Positions 11,099-22,240 of a stretch of 64,000 nucleotides of DNA are shown here, piece after piece; within the stretch, counting starts at the first letter, position 1, and every line of letters begins with the position of its first letter. The notes below the pieces were generated by a model that ran no database searches, was not told the DNA's origin, and was given only the letters and a program-made list of their open reading frames with translations. Origin of the DNA: Guyanagaster necrorhizus (lineage: Eukaryota; Basidiomycota; Agaricomycetes; Agaricales; Physalacriaceae); the NCBI RefSeq assembly GCF_019112545.1, contig NW_025064914.1:360317-424316 (forward strand), given 5' to 3'. The position numbers and the translations under genes were made by a program.

Positions 11099-13259
11099 TG
11101 TGTGCGATAGGGAACGATGCAAATGTATCCAATATTCATACCTGGAATGCGTCAATTCGAGAACATCTGTAGAGATACAAATGTAGATTTAGCTAACGCA
11201 CGCAGAGCGTTACCCTTCAACAGAACGAGAGTAATATGGCCTATCAATTGGGTAGAGCGGATATGTTGCTTCTGAAGGCTCGACATGATCTTCTGAGGAT
11301 CAGGAGACGGTCACAGGTGTAAAACCTATTACGTGGTTGAGAATAGAAGAGGACAGAAGCTGAGATACCGACGTACAATGAGACGAGAAAACTTACTCCG
11401 AGAGGTGATAATCCACAGAAAGCGAGGCAAATAGAGGTATATCCATTAGGCGGCGTTCAAATTTACGGAAAGGGTGCACTATCGGATTCGCAGGACACAT
11501 GAATTGTTGACCGCTGGTGGATTTGGCTTGCCAATAGAAGCTAGTTCACATTGTAATACGGTGTGATTTCATGGATAAGGACTTATTACAATTCATTAGA
11601 TCTAGTAGCATTAACTTGATAGGCGTCAAGCGGTTCCAAAGAAACCTTATCGAATTTCGATGAGTACCCAGAGTTGCGCGATTCTAGGCAGAGAAATGGG
11701 TGGATTAGCATAATCAGTTCTTGATACCACAAGCAATAAAGTCGCATGTCTGTTGGTACAGAACGGAATATCTGTACTTCTCTATCATCCGATTTCCGGA
11801 GTCCGACCAGTTGGATCTCTGCGACCACATGTTTGATCGAAGTGTCTGAGGGAAGAGGGACTGAGATACCTGAAAGGGGAAAATCTTAGATCTTCCTATA
11901 TTGGGGACGCATCCGTAAAAGTTGAACAGGCTGCCGTTGTTTCCTCGGAACGAGCCGACCTCAAGCCAACACCCTCGAAATGAAATAGACGCCCATATTG
12001 CGCCCACACTTGTGTTTCCGTTCAAATTTCCACGCTTGAATGTTAAACGTTGAACATCCCTCCTCAGTTGGTCTACTTCTATTTCTGAAAAGCCGAATTT
12101 TGTCCCGGCCCAATTCCGAGAAAGAGAATACTTTTGGATTTCTTCATCAATCATACATTTGAACCATGCCAGTCGTGAAATCTACCGTCTGCGAATGGGG
12201 TTCTGAACACATGCTACATCAGGTGAGCAATATTTTCACCCTTGGGATCTCTGATGATTATATATATTATTCGGATGTCTGGCCATGTACTATGTGGGAT
12301 TCTTAAACAAGTGCTTTGCTCACCTGTTGCATATAATTGCCTAGTACTAATCTGAATCTTTCAGTGAAGTGCCTGATGTTTGTCTTTGGACTTTCTTAGC
12401 TCAGAGATCCCTTGTCCCCTTCGAGGCTGGGCGCTAATGGAATGAGATCATTTTTACAATCCATCACACTGATTCACATAAGGCGCGACTTGCCGTGTGC
12501 CTCTCTATATTATTCTGAAGGTTATTTAATAATGATCTGCACTGATTCCGATCTGATTCACCACTTCGGTTAGTCACAGTTCCTTTGCTTTTCTCATAAC
12601 ATACGATCTAAATATAACATTTCCCATAGTCATGACTCGAGAATCCATAATCAATTATCCTATCTTCAGACCACAGTAATATCAACACATCTCACGTTCT
12701 GTTGCGCAGCTTTCAGCAGCTACGGCACTCTGATACATTCCAATAAGCTCTCAGCATCGCACCATTCCTGTTGTTTCCTGTGGCCTTGTAGGCTGTGGGA
12801 TTAACGGACAAGAAGATATGCTGGCGTCAGAGAACCTTCTACCTGTTAATAAACTTGACAATCGAAGTTGATATAGTTGGTATAGCCTTCGACAGCTGGG
12901 AAAGTCTGACCCTTCCTCGAAAAGAAAAGGAAAACAGGACGTTCGTGTTGGGAAACAAGCCGGCGACTCAGTCACGGATATGATCCGGACTTTTTAGTCA
13001 TCGCCACATCGACGCGTACTTACGCGTCCGTTCTCGTAGTTTCTCTTTCCTCTTCTTATGGACTAGTTTAGTTTACTCTTAGAATATACTAGAAGACTTG
13101 GAGAGGTATAAAAGCCTCGAATTTGTACCATACTTTACACAGAATATCTACCTTACTTCTACTCTTACAACTACCAGCTGCTAACAGTTTGCTACTCGCT
13201 GGTGATGAAAATGTGGAAATATTGATTAACAACCCCCAGCAAAGATCCATTTCCTTGAG
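11099..13259. other. Intergenic, mostly without supported genes
   Basis: Apart from the minus-strand open frame at 11714-12154, no convincing coding sequence, RNA gene or repeat end was seen. A plausible TATA-like stretch (TATATATTAT) lies near 12260, but no gene follows that I can define. Confidence 0.35.
11714..12154 (-). CDS. Hypothetical open frame, 146 codons
   Basis: This is an uninterrupted frame beginning MIDEEIQKYSLSRNW and containing a Gly/Ser/Phe-rich middle (GAIWASISFRGCWLEVG, FRGNNGSLFNFYG). A possible intron starts at a GTATCTCAG within it and would end at a CAG before RSNWSDSGNRMIEKY. That would keep the frame and remove a Gln/Leu-rich segment. There is no signal peptide, no membrane segment and no recognised domain. 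It could be a real lineage-specific gene or a chance frame. Confidence 0.25.
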   Translation of the reverse strand: MIDEEIQKYSLSRNWAGTKFGFSEIEVDQLRRDVQRLTFKRGNLNGNTSVGAIWASISFRGCWLEVGSFRGNNGSLFNFYGCVPNIGRSKIFPFQVSQSLFPQTLRSNMWSQRSNWSDSGNRMIEKYRYSVLYQQTCDFIACGIKN

Positions 13260-13469
13260 TCATTCTATCATCCACATCTCCCCCTCGACCCATGGCGATT
13301 CATGCGGCAGGTTATAAAATGCGGCCTCAATCATCAGATTCAATAGGTCCCCGACATATTTGTCCTTTAATTTGTGGATGATAATATCGAAGATCCCCAG
13401 AGGAATGCGAGGCTCTTGCATTCTGTTCGCTATGAGGATATCCTTTTCGAATATCAAGACTGGGCTCAC
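13260..13469 (-). pseudogene. F-box-like N-terminal relic
   Basis: The minus-strand frame contains PRIPLGIFDIIIHKLKDKY, which resembles the opening of fungal F-box-like domains (LPxEIxDxIIxxL). It is followed by VGDLLNLMIEAAF. No downstream LRR part is found. A CpG-decayed relative of the same stretch lies near 19040-19160, so this belongs to a multicopy family. Assignment is by motif shape only. Confidence 0.3.
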
Positions 13470-13690
13470 AATTTATCTTCGTGGGGACGTCGTCTTCTGA
13501 GTACTCTCATCATGTTTATTTTGTTGTCTGGGATTACAATCAGCCAGGATAATCCCAATCGTAGAAAGAGATGCTAACTGAAAGACTTTCACATGGGGCC
13601 GAAGTCGCGCAGCACCTTCACTGTGGTCTTAGGGGAGATGAAAGCGACAGCCGAGCGAAAAGTCGACCGATTATATGTAACAAAATATGA
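13350..13690. repeat. Dispersed repeat R3, CpG-intact copy
   Basis: It aligns by eye with 19040-19335. Shared landmarks are a TCTGRGATTACAATYAG block followed by GRAGAAAGAG. The copy in the island has TG/CA where this one has CG, and a few indels. It overlaps the F-box-like relic, so it is probably a duplicated gene fragment, not a transposon. Confidence 0.55.
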
Positions 13691-13699
13691 ACGGTATGG

Positions 13700-14125
13700 C
13701 ATCGGTACTTGTTCAGAAGTTTTGCTGTGGGAAGGCGGTTTATGGTTCACAGTTCTTGCCGTATTGCGATGAAAGAGGACGCCATATTGGAAATGTGTTT
13801 ACTAGTGCAAGGTATTTCCGCAGCGAAAGGTCATTAGGATATCGATAAGTCTGCGAGATAATGAGATGGACTTGGAATGGAGACTGTTCAACTTGAACTG
13901 ACCTTGTGTGTGCAAAATAAATGCACCGTATGTACTCATTATGATACACGGGCCAAGGAGGCTGATTGAAGCTCATTTTCCTGACAGTCCATCATATGAG
14001 CGAGAATTTTTTAGCACGAGAAAACGAGAAGAATTGGGAAGAGAAACCGGCCCGAATCGCTAGAAGTATTTGTCATCACCCCTAAGTGATGATGTCAGCA
14101 GAATGCTCTTCCTTTTGCTCCCGCC
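13700..14125. other. Upstream region of the Topors-like gene
   Basis: No gene is supported here. The last 100 bp before the ATG at 14126 are the likely promoter and 5' UTR of the Topors-like gene. No clear TATA box is visible. Confidence 0.35.
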
Positions 14126-15999
14126 ATGATCTCTGCCAGTCCTCCTCGCAAACGTATCAAACTCGAGTCGCGCTCGCCACAACCAGACACTAACGACGAA
14201 GAGGAATATAACTGTAGTATATGCCTACAGCCCCTTGTCGACCGGACCGTCATTCCCACATGCTCGCATGAGTTTTGTTTCGACTGTCTCGTCGTCTGGA
14301 CAGGTTCGGGGGAATTTTCGCGCATAGTCCAGTCAGGCTCATATTTTATCTGTAGACCAGTCAAGAAAATGTCCCTTATGCGCTCAGACCATTTCAGAGT
14401 ATCTCATTCATCGGATCCGCTCGCGCTACGATTATCAGAAGCACTACTTGGCCCCTCTCTCGAAGCCTGGATTACTGCCATTGCGGGCTGCCCCGCAACG
14501 GGAACACGAAGGGCCCAGACGACAGCGCAGGCGAGACTGGGGTAGACGAGACCAGGATGAAGCAGATAAGTTAGAGCGGTCTATAGAGACACGGCGCTGG
14601 GTATACGAGCACGGGCTATATGCCAAGGTGGGCCGGATAACTTTTCATTTACTCTGTCTAACCACAGCGTAGCACGTAGCCTCGAACGGTTATACCAAAT
14701 ACCGGCCGTACCCCACTCCAGCGCAATTCTCTGCCAGCCAGGAAATGGTGAGCAAGACGACGATGTTTTTGCGGCGCGAGTTGAGAGTGTGGGATGATCT
14801 CGATGTTGAGGTACGTCTCTTACTTTTCATCTTTTCTATTTGGACGGCTGACGGGATATAGTTTTTCACAATGTTCACAATATCACTCATGAAATCCATC
14901 GATATACGCTCCGAGTCAGCGGTGAAGCTATTAGCCGAATTTTTGGACATGGATACAGGTGGAAGAACTATGGCAGAACACTTCGCGCATGGTGAGAAAA
15001 TCATCTACGGAATATTCTTTTACTGAAGCAAGCAGAGGTTTACTCGTACGTGAGGTCGCCTTTCAAAGACTTGTTCGTGTATGATAGTGCTGTCCAGGTG
15101 AGCGAATACAACACGGCTCATTCTTCTTGGACTTACAACTGCTTGACTAGTATGACACGCCTCCCCATTTACTAAACTCGCCCGTAAGATTAAGACAAAG
15201 GCGATGGCACGAGATAGACGAGTACCCTCGACGAAGGTCCGGATCGAGGTCGGGTTCTCCGCGCGACGGCGACGACGAACGCTCTGTATCATCGTCTTCT
15301 CCCCGTGATAAGAAATGGCGCGAACACGAAGCTTCTCCCGCTCGGTCAATATCCTGGTCACCTTCAGGTCGTTATTACCCCAGCACAAGTAGAAAATCGT
15401 CTCCTTTCTTCGCAGCGCGAACACCTGCACCGAATGAAACCGAAGCAACCAAACTATGTCGATCGACCAGTCTTTCCGATGATAAGGGGAAATCCAGAGC
15501 TACCGACGAATCTGATAGTGATACCCCGAGCGCTGTTGTTCCAGCACCGGATGCAAAGGGCAAATCCAGAGCAGATTCCCCCTACCCTCCGCTTTCCAAT
15601 TTCCCCGAAGCCCCATGTCGACGTTCCAATAAACGTATTCGTACCGCCTTGGACTCCGTACGTGCACACCTCGGTGCAGGGCCATCTTCCAGTCCAAACT
15701 TGCTCTCCCGGTTATCATCGGGAAGAGAGAGAAGGGATGGCTCTGCTGATACATTTGGTCGTTCACCCTCGAGTGGTCCAACACCAGGCCGGAGTCGTGA
15801 ACCCGACTCACTTTCAGGACGGACCAATGATAGTAAAGACTCCCTTACGCAGGGACGAGCGCGTTTATTAGGGAAGCTGTTGGAGGAAAGGCGGAAGGCG
15901 TCTCGCCCTGCAGCAACTATGGATGATGTCGAACGTCGATTGAGGAGTCAAGCGTTGGTGAGGGTACGTCTCGCAGCTGAGAAACGCGCGAGGCAGTGA
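14126..15999 (+). CDS. Topors-type RING finger E3 ubiquitin ligase, 542 aa, six exons
   Basis: This is a probable nuclear E3 ligase. Exons are 14126-14303, 14356-14627, 14673-14810, 14862-14991, 15036-15097 and 15151-15999. The introns are 44-53 nt, all GT...AG, and the sum is 1629 nt, exactly 543 codons. Residues 30-68 form a C3HC4 RING: C30xxC33, C46xH48, C51xxC54, C65xxC68, with the last pair in SRKCPLCAQ. The Topors-like region follows: HRIRSRYDYQKHYLAPL, then LERSIETRRWVYEHGLYAK and FLRRELRVWDDLDVEF. SLMKSIDIRSESAVKLLAEF and SYVRSPFKDLFVYD come next. The last 280 residues are Ser/Arg-rich and low complexity, ending in a basic ALVRVRLAAEKRARQ. All zinc ligands are present. The ATG used is the first in frame and gives a nuclear-type basic start (PPRKRIKLES). 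The RING is certain; the Topors assignment is family-level inference. A diverged copy of its last exon's end lies at 56342-56396. Confidence 0.93.
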
Positions 16000-16364
16000 T
16001 CATTCTGTCATTTCCTTGTGGGTCTTTTCGTGTTGATCGTGGATGGAGACATGGAATAAGCCCAGGCGGCAGCGACGAGGCGCGCACGGAGGAGGTAATG
16101 GGACGGACAGTCCAGATAATTGACGTTGAGTAGAAGCTTGGACTTCCTGTTTGACGGCAGCCCTGGATAACGCGCGCGCCTTGAGCGTGGGTGACAGATC
16201 TTTCTTGTTTTTTGTGTCACGCCGTTGCCACTGCTGTAGTCATAAGGGAGGGGGAGGATTTGTATCGTTGGGGAGTATGTTTCTTCTAAGTTCGCCGATA
16301 GATATAGATATGCACCAGTTGCATAGAAATGGTTTCGTTAGGGCCAGCTTTATCTCAATTCTCT
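16000..16364. other. 3' flank of the Topors-like gene; nothing else seen
   Basis: This is the presumed 3' UTR and spacer. No gene or repeat boundary is visible before the R1 repeat begins at about 16365. Confidence 0.4.
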
Positions 16365-17230
16365 TGTGCGGTTTACCCTTTGAAGTGTTTGTTCCTAAAT
16401 CGTCTGCTGAAGCATTTACCGGAGCAGAGGATCCCCGACTCAAAGATGGTGCTTTGGAAAAGAATCAGGTGTCCCAGCGACTTTTCTCTGTTCCCCATCG
16501 CTGCACTCCTCTACTGGACTTTCTACCGTAGTCCCGCTTGATAGTTGAGCAGATGTGCATCCTTACAAATAGCTTAGTTTTTGATCACCCCAATCAAAGT
16601 CGTTAAGGTGTCGTTTAAGAATTTGGATTTGTTTTTTGACTAATGTTTCCTATGACCATCGCCATCAACATAATCATCCTGTCATCGTGTGCGATCGAAG
16701 CAGCAACCCAGCGTCTGATAACTGGCTTATTTGACGGATTCGGCGGCTGTGTTCTATAAACGCAGAAAATATCCAGTTCGGAAACAGTTTTAAAGACATA
16801 CCGTCACTCATTTTCTTTGCTTGTCTGAGATCATCATTAAAATATGAATTGATATTTAGGTAGGTATGCGTGGGATGACAATATCAGCGAGAAAAGCCTG
16901 CACTGCGAATATTAAATCTATAAGAGAAGCTAATAGAAAGACAAATCTTTATCTTTCAAAAATCCAGCCAACATAGTCCTCGCATGTTAGACTGACAGGC
17001 GTCGGAGTCCTTTACTGTCCCCCTAACTAGCACATTCCTTGCGATGTCAGGGCTGTAGACCCGGCCATTCATTATTGGGACCTTATGCCCGCTCCGATAC
17101 CATTCGGATTCTCCTTTGAAGTGTTGCAAGACAGTACTCAGTGGCCTGAAAGAAAAATACAGGATGAGAAGCCTATGACATGGCGACAGACAGAATCGAA
17201 CCGTGACCATGACTGGTCCTAGCGGGTGTC
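16365..17230. repeat. Dispersed repeat R1, copy 1
   Basis: It aligns over most of its length with 49195-49935. Shared landmarks in order are: a block ending GACTCAAAGATGG, a block around AATATCCAGT with GAAACAGTTT, a block GCGAATATTAAAT with CTAATAGAAAG, a block around ACCATTCGGATTCT with TTTGAAGTGTTGCAA, and a terminal block GAATCGAACCGTGACCATGA. That last block, read on the minus strand, contains GGTTCGATTC, a pol III B-box-like word. No long open frame is shared, so this is a non-coding or internally deleted element. Confidence 0.65.
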
Positions 17231-17779
17231 AGGTCTACCATTCTGGCGTCGAAGAGATATTTCAATACACCTCAAGTAGGAAATTCGTTGAAGGTACTCA
17301 GTTTTGCAGAGACTGGGAGGCATAAATATCAGATTTCAAAGTGGGATGTGAACCTTCAGCGAGGATACGGCTCTATTTCACTCCGTCACCTTTGCCTTGA
17401 TCTTGGGATATGAGTCATAGTAGCGGGGGGATTATAATTATAGAGAGACGTGAGAACAAATTCATGTTTGCTCACCTGGACAGTGCTGTTGTACACCAAT
17501 AAATCCTTGGATGGCGAATGACGGTATGTTCTTGATGTCTATGTTCAGATGCACGGTTTCGAGAGCAGAGTCAGTATGCATGCCGCGGAGGCCTCTATCC
17601 ACCAGTTCAGGATGGATTTTGGTTCATCGCTTCTTGTGTGCATGGTTATGTCGACCATGAGGGTGTTAACGTGCGAAATGTGGAGCGTCTTGAGTTGGGT
17701 GTGTAACGCTCCGGTTATACACCGGTACTTGCATATATTTATTTATACTATATAAGGTAATCTGACCCGGAGACATTCT

Positions 17780-20334
17780 CTGCAACAGATAAGAAGATTT
17801 GATTTTTATTATTTCTATTTTGAAAAACAAGTGACCTTTTTTTAAATTTTTTATATACATAAAGTTAGATCAGAGGAAGGAAAAAGAATGTTGCTTGATG
17901 TATATCAAAAGAGGATATTGTTTTTAAAGGACAAGTAGTTATAAATGAGTGCAATGTTAGGTGAGATATGTGTATAACCCATTGTGAGCATCTGAACCAA
18001 AGCTGACAGCCACATAATCTAATCAGAACATTTTCTGAATATATAGCCTCAAAGTGTACAAAACCTGAATGCTATATAAACAAATGAACTTGTCAACATT
18101 AAGCACAAAGAACTCCATCTTTTATATTTGTTGTTACTTATTTAAGCAATAATCTGACTCAGCCAATCATCAAGGTTGATGGTGAATTTCAAATATGATG
18201 ATAAAGCAGATCATCAAGCTCAAGATGACTTTTGAGCTTAGTAATACTTTATTTGGAAAACTTGTATATAATAGAGCCAAATAATATATGTGTTTTCAAT
18301 GTTGCTTCTTAGCTTGATATATATTCTTTGGGATTGCTACTAATAAGATCTGCTAGAGGCTAGAGTTTAAATTAAAAGTGTCAGTAAGCTAGCTAACATG
18401 TAGCTAGAGAATGACTGAACTTTAGAGTATAGTGTTATGATTTTAGCCTCTAAATCATACTCAGCCAAGGCTTTGTTTGAGGCAGTGAGACATTCTAAAT
18501 AGTATTTAAGTCAGTAGTATACAGTGATATGCTCTAGTCTCAAGCTAGATCAATATATTGATCAAACTCCTAAATTCTTGATGTGACTATCACTTCAGTA
18601 CCAATACTGGCAGTCATAGTCTATCAACCTCTATATCTCCTTTCTCTTATCATCACCTTATACATTCTTATCCTCATTCCTCTGCTTTACCTTCAGTTAG
18701 TGTCAGACTCCAGCAGTTGCAGTGCATTGCATTTGTGATTATTTGGTTGTCATCTGACATACAGGTTTTAATTTTGCTTTTACTCCTATATTAATTGTTC
18801 CACATCTACAACACCTTATTGTGCTGTGAATCTTCTATGTATTATAATTTGATATTTATCATTGAGCTTGAGGTTAGTCAGGTCATTGCCCAAATAGATA
18901 AGAAATAATATTAAGAGTAGAGTACTTTGTGCTTAATATTAACAAGTTCAATTGTTTACATTCAGTTGAGAGGTTCATCTGACACTATTGGGGTTTTTGG
19001 ATGACCACTTATTTATAGATAAGTATATCATATTAAATAGCACAATCATTATCATGTTTTAATATTGTTGAGAAAAGTGTGGCTCCTCTAATCTGTATTC
19101 CTATGAGATGATCTATTTGGAATACAAAGGCTCAATTCACTTTTGACCTGCTAGAGGTTATTGTCTTTTGAAGATGCTTATCATAGTTGTTTTTTCATCT
19201 GAGATTACAATTAGGCTGAAGACATCCAGTTGGAGAAAGAGTTACTCACTGGAATTTCTCAAGTCACACAGCATTTATCTACTTAAGAGGAATAAGACAG
19301 TTGAAGGAAAGGTTGACTGAGATTATATAGTACTGTAGCAGTGCAGGCCTCTGATTCTTTTCAGTTGGAGTTAAAAAATCAGGATCATTTGCCCTTTTTT
19401 CTGCCTCAAATTTCCACTATCAAGGATCTTTGGAAAATGCTAATTGCGCCTCTTTTTATGGTAGATTATGGTTATATTCCTCTGTCTCCTCAGCCATCTG
19501 TACTTTGTGGAGTTTTTGAGTTTGGAGTACTTTTATTTATCTTATATCAATGCACAATTTATTCAGTTTTTTTTGTAAAACAAAGCCACAAACAAATCTA
19601 AAAAACTATATCATGAAGCTATATATGAGGGAATAGAATGGAGAACTGGGCTATATCAGAGCTATTAGTTTTGTGAAAGAAGTAGTGATCTACAACATAT
19701 TCTGTAATTGGATAAATATACCAGAAGGGCCAATAAAATCCAAAACCTCACACTTTATGATTCCAACAAATAGGCAACACAATGAGAGGATAATCAGACT
19801 CAACAGTATGCCATGCACCTAGTTGCTTGATAGTGTGATTGCAGATATTGCAGTCTCTGAAGTACTAGCTATCAGAGCCATGAGCTGTTGAGTTGCTACA
19901 GTTATCAATGTTGTGGACATGGCAGAGACATCTTGTTGTTGTTGCTGTCATCATTGAAAGAAAAGGAGTAGAGAAAATGTAAATGTTCACAGCAATATGA
20001 AAACCTCACCTAAAAGTGTGATACCTATATCAATGGCCCTGTGATGTTTGAATGTATCTTCAGATCAGAGCAGCAAGTCCATAAAAGTGGAGCTCTGCAG
20101 TCTGGCCACCTTATCTGTCTGTTCTTCTGCTATGCACACTTTTCATACTCATATTATATTGACAAAGGACAGAAGTGTTCTGATTGTCATTTATTTTCTT
20201 TTATTCTGACTTGTTGACTCTATTGATTGGGTTTTATTTACTGTACTAGCTGAATTAGAATGTCTTCATACAGTGTATCAATTATTCCTCTGCACAAGAT
20301 TAGTGAACATTATATCTGCTAATGCTTGGTCACT
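17780..20334. other. AT-rich, CpG-poor left flank of element A
   Basis: No gene is supported. An 86-codon frame (19341-19601) with hydrophobic content is open, but it has no recognisable feature. Part of the stretch (19040-19335) is a decayed copy of repeat R3. The rest is probably older, unrecognisable repeat sequence. Confidence 0.4.
19040..19335. repeat. Dispersed repeat R3, CpG-decayed copy
   Basis: This is the relative of 13350-13690. Differences are mostly CG to TG/CA changes plus small indels. Confidence 0.55.
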
Positions 20335-20339
20335 ATATC
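20335..20339. repeat. Target-site duplication of element A, left (ATATC)
   Basis: The same five bases follow the right LTR at 36460-36464. A 5-bp duplication is usual for Ty3/gypsy integrases. Confidence 0.9.
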
Positions 20340-20765
20340 TGTTACAATTCATTAATTTCTTTTCTCTAACTCCTATGCTTAGTCAGAACATTTTCCCTTT
20401 TTGAACAGTGGGAAGGGCTTAGTCATCACAACTAACTCAACCTGATGATGGATGGTCCAACCACACAATCAACCTATTATATACAACTATGATGCTCAAG
20501 GACAATGGGCACTATGGATACAGGAGGACACAATAAGTAGGAGTATTATTAGTATGCACAAAACAGTATTTAAGACCCACAGCTCTCACTGGTATACCCC
20601 AGCTTTGAGCTAAAGTTTATACACACTCATTCTCCTCTCGAGCTATATTATATGCCTTGATAACATCATGTGACTGACCAAATGGGAACTCTGATGGAAG
20701 GCTCGAACACAAAGCCACATTGGTTTATCATGTATCAGCCTGTCATGTGTTGCTTGAGCCTAACA
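20340..20765 (+). repeat. Element A 5' LTR, 426 bp
   Basis: It begins TGTTACAATT and ends GAGCCTAACA, with the short inverted ends TGTTA/TAACA. Its length equals that of the right LTR (36034-36459). About two dozen or more differences separate the two LTRs, many of them adjacent TG-versus-CA pairs. Confidence 0.95.
20567..20574 (+). promoter_or_regulatory. TATA-like box of the LTR promoter (TATTTAAG)
   Basis: It lies 34 nt before the predicted RNA start motif AGCTTTGAGCTAA (20601-20613). The same word is found at the same 34-nt spacing in the LTR of element B, and as TATATAAG with 35-nt spacing in the solo LTR at 40180-40650. Conservation of word and spacing supports a pol II core promoter; the exact start is inferred. 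Confidence 0.6.
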
Positions 20766-20766
20766 A

Positions 20767-20779
20767 TTAGCTCGAAGCT
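20767..20779 (+). other. Primer-binding site, complementary to the LTR (self-priming)
   Basis: TTAGCTCGAAGCT lies one base after the LTR. It is the exact reverse complement of AGCTTCGAGCTAA, which is found in the LTR of element B (minus-strand reading of 26098-26110) and in the solo LTR (40483-40495). The A LTR has the same word with one CpG change. It does not resemble the 3' end of a usual initiator tRNA. Tf1 of fission yeast primes from the 5' end of its own RNA in this way. Confidence 0.75.
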
Positions 20780-20821
20780 TCTAGCTTCTCTTTCTCAAGC
20801 CCAATTGTGCTGAGAAACTGA

Positions 20822-22240
20822 ATGCCCCCTGCAACCTCTACCGACCCAAACTTCAACCACAAGTTCTTTGAACTCCTTTCCTCCATCATCAGAACATTGA
20901 TAGGATTATTGGTGATCATCCAGCTGTGCCAGGGACACCACTCAATCACCACCTGGGCCCTCAGACATTACCAGGAATTCCAGTGCATCCAGGCTATACT
21001 ATGTAATGTAACTCCTGACCTCCCACTTCATGATATTCCTGAATCCCAATGAATGACCTATCAGCCCCCAGAAGCTGGGCCTAGCAGCCCTCATCTGAGG
21101 AATGGTCAGGAAGAAGCAGGAGGACAACAGCCCTCTCAATCTGGAAGTCAGCACACTGGCATCCCAAGATGACAAGGGATCTTTGTATCAGATGCAGTCC
21201 TCCATGGTGAGGACCAGGACCTCCCCGAAGATTTCTTTGAACAGTCCCCCTCCCCTGACCTCTCTTCTGCCCCCCATACCCCTGGGATTGCTGACCATGC
21301 CTGGGACTCTCTTGATGCCCCTAGGATGGCTCAAAGATCCTAACCCATCACACCTGCTAGCAAGCCTCGCAGCACCCTCTCTACCAGTCAGCATGGCCAC
21401 CGGATGGAGAGTGACCAAAACAGTGAAGAATGATGATGAATATGGGGTGAGACCATACACCAGTACTTCCCCACTTGGGACCTTACCATCCCCTTCAACT
21501 ATGATGACACTGTCCAGCAAGAAGAGCATCGGTCTCGAAATGAGCTGCAGCCAGTATGTGGCGAGCATGGCTCACAGACAATGGAGGACCAGCAAAGGAG
21601 GGAGGCCACAGAGTATGATGAGCAGAACAGAGGCCAGCAGCGAGAAGTCGAAAGAGAGCATGTGGCCTGTGCAAATGTCTCCAATTGGTACGGATTATGA
21701 CCCAAGGGTGCTAGCATCCTCATCCCAGTACAAGCCGACCCATCCCTCTCAACCCCCATCTTCTGAGAACCCAGCTCCAGAACTAGCATCTGGAGTGAAC
21801 GACAATACCAAGGAGAAACCTGGGCAGCAGAAGGAAGCGCTGCAGGATCTCCCCCCTGACCTCCAACTCTCCAGTATCCCCCTCCCTGAAGAACTCCCAG
21901 CACTGACACCAGGTTTGATAGCGATGAGTCCGTCCTCAGACACTATGGACTTTGAGTCCCTGGGAACACCCATATTCCTGCCTGTGCCCTCCAAGGATTT
22001 CTTGGAAGCAGGGTGGTCAGACAACTTGTTGGCAACTACGACTACCAGTGAAACATCTGCCTCTATTGCGAGTGAGTGGCAGCAGTGAGAGCTACAGGTG
22101 GGAACCGCTATGATTCCGACATCAGGAGTCAGCCAGCCCCCATCTATAACTATACACCAGGCCCTTCAGTCGCTGGACTGAGCTCCCAGCCAGGGCAGCG
22201 TAACAACAATATGACAAGAAGGGGCTGAGAGTTTTTATGA
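20822..22240 (+). pseudogene. Element A ORF1: hydrophobic N terminus, unknown function (decayed)
   Basis: It starts MPPATSTDPNFNHKFFELL, runs through a hydrophobic segment (TLIGLLVIIQLC) and RHYQEFQCIQAIL, and meets a first stop at 21050. Read through stops, it continues with YFPTWDLTIPFNYDDTVQ, a Gln/Glu/Arg-rich stretch, ESVLRHYGL, then LGSRVVRQ and VRATGGNRYDSDIRS. All of these align with ORF1 of element B. Two internal TGA codons sit where B keeps CGA. A second frame (21102-22088) is open for 328 codons over the same DNA and leads towards gag. The function is unknown. Confidence 0.6.

Noticed and set aside
15020..15827. Minus-strand frames over the last Topors exon
   Set aside because: They are shadows caused by the Ser/Arg-rich low-complexity coding sequence on the plus strand.
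17780..20334. AT-rich left flank as a centromere or mitochondrial insertion
   Set aside because: Composition follows from CpG decay; R3 homology identifies part of it as nuclear repeat, and no mitochondrial gene is visible.
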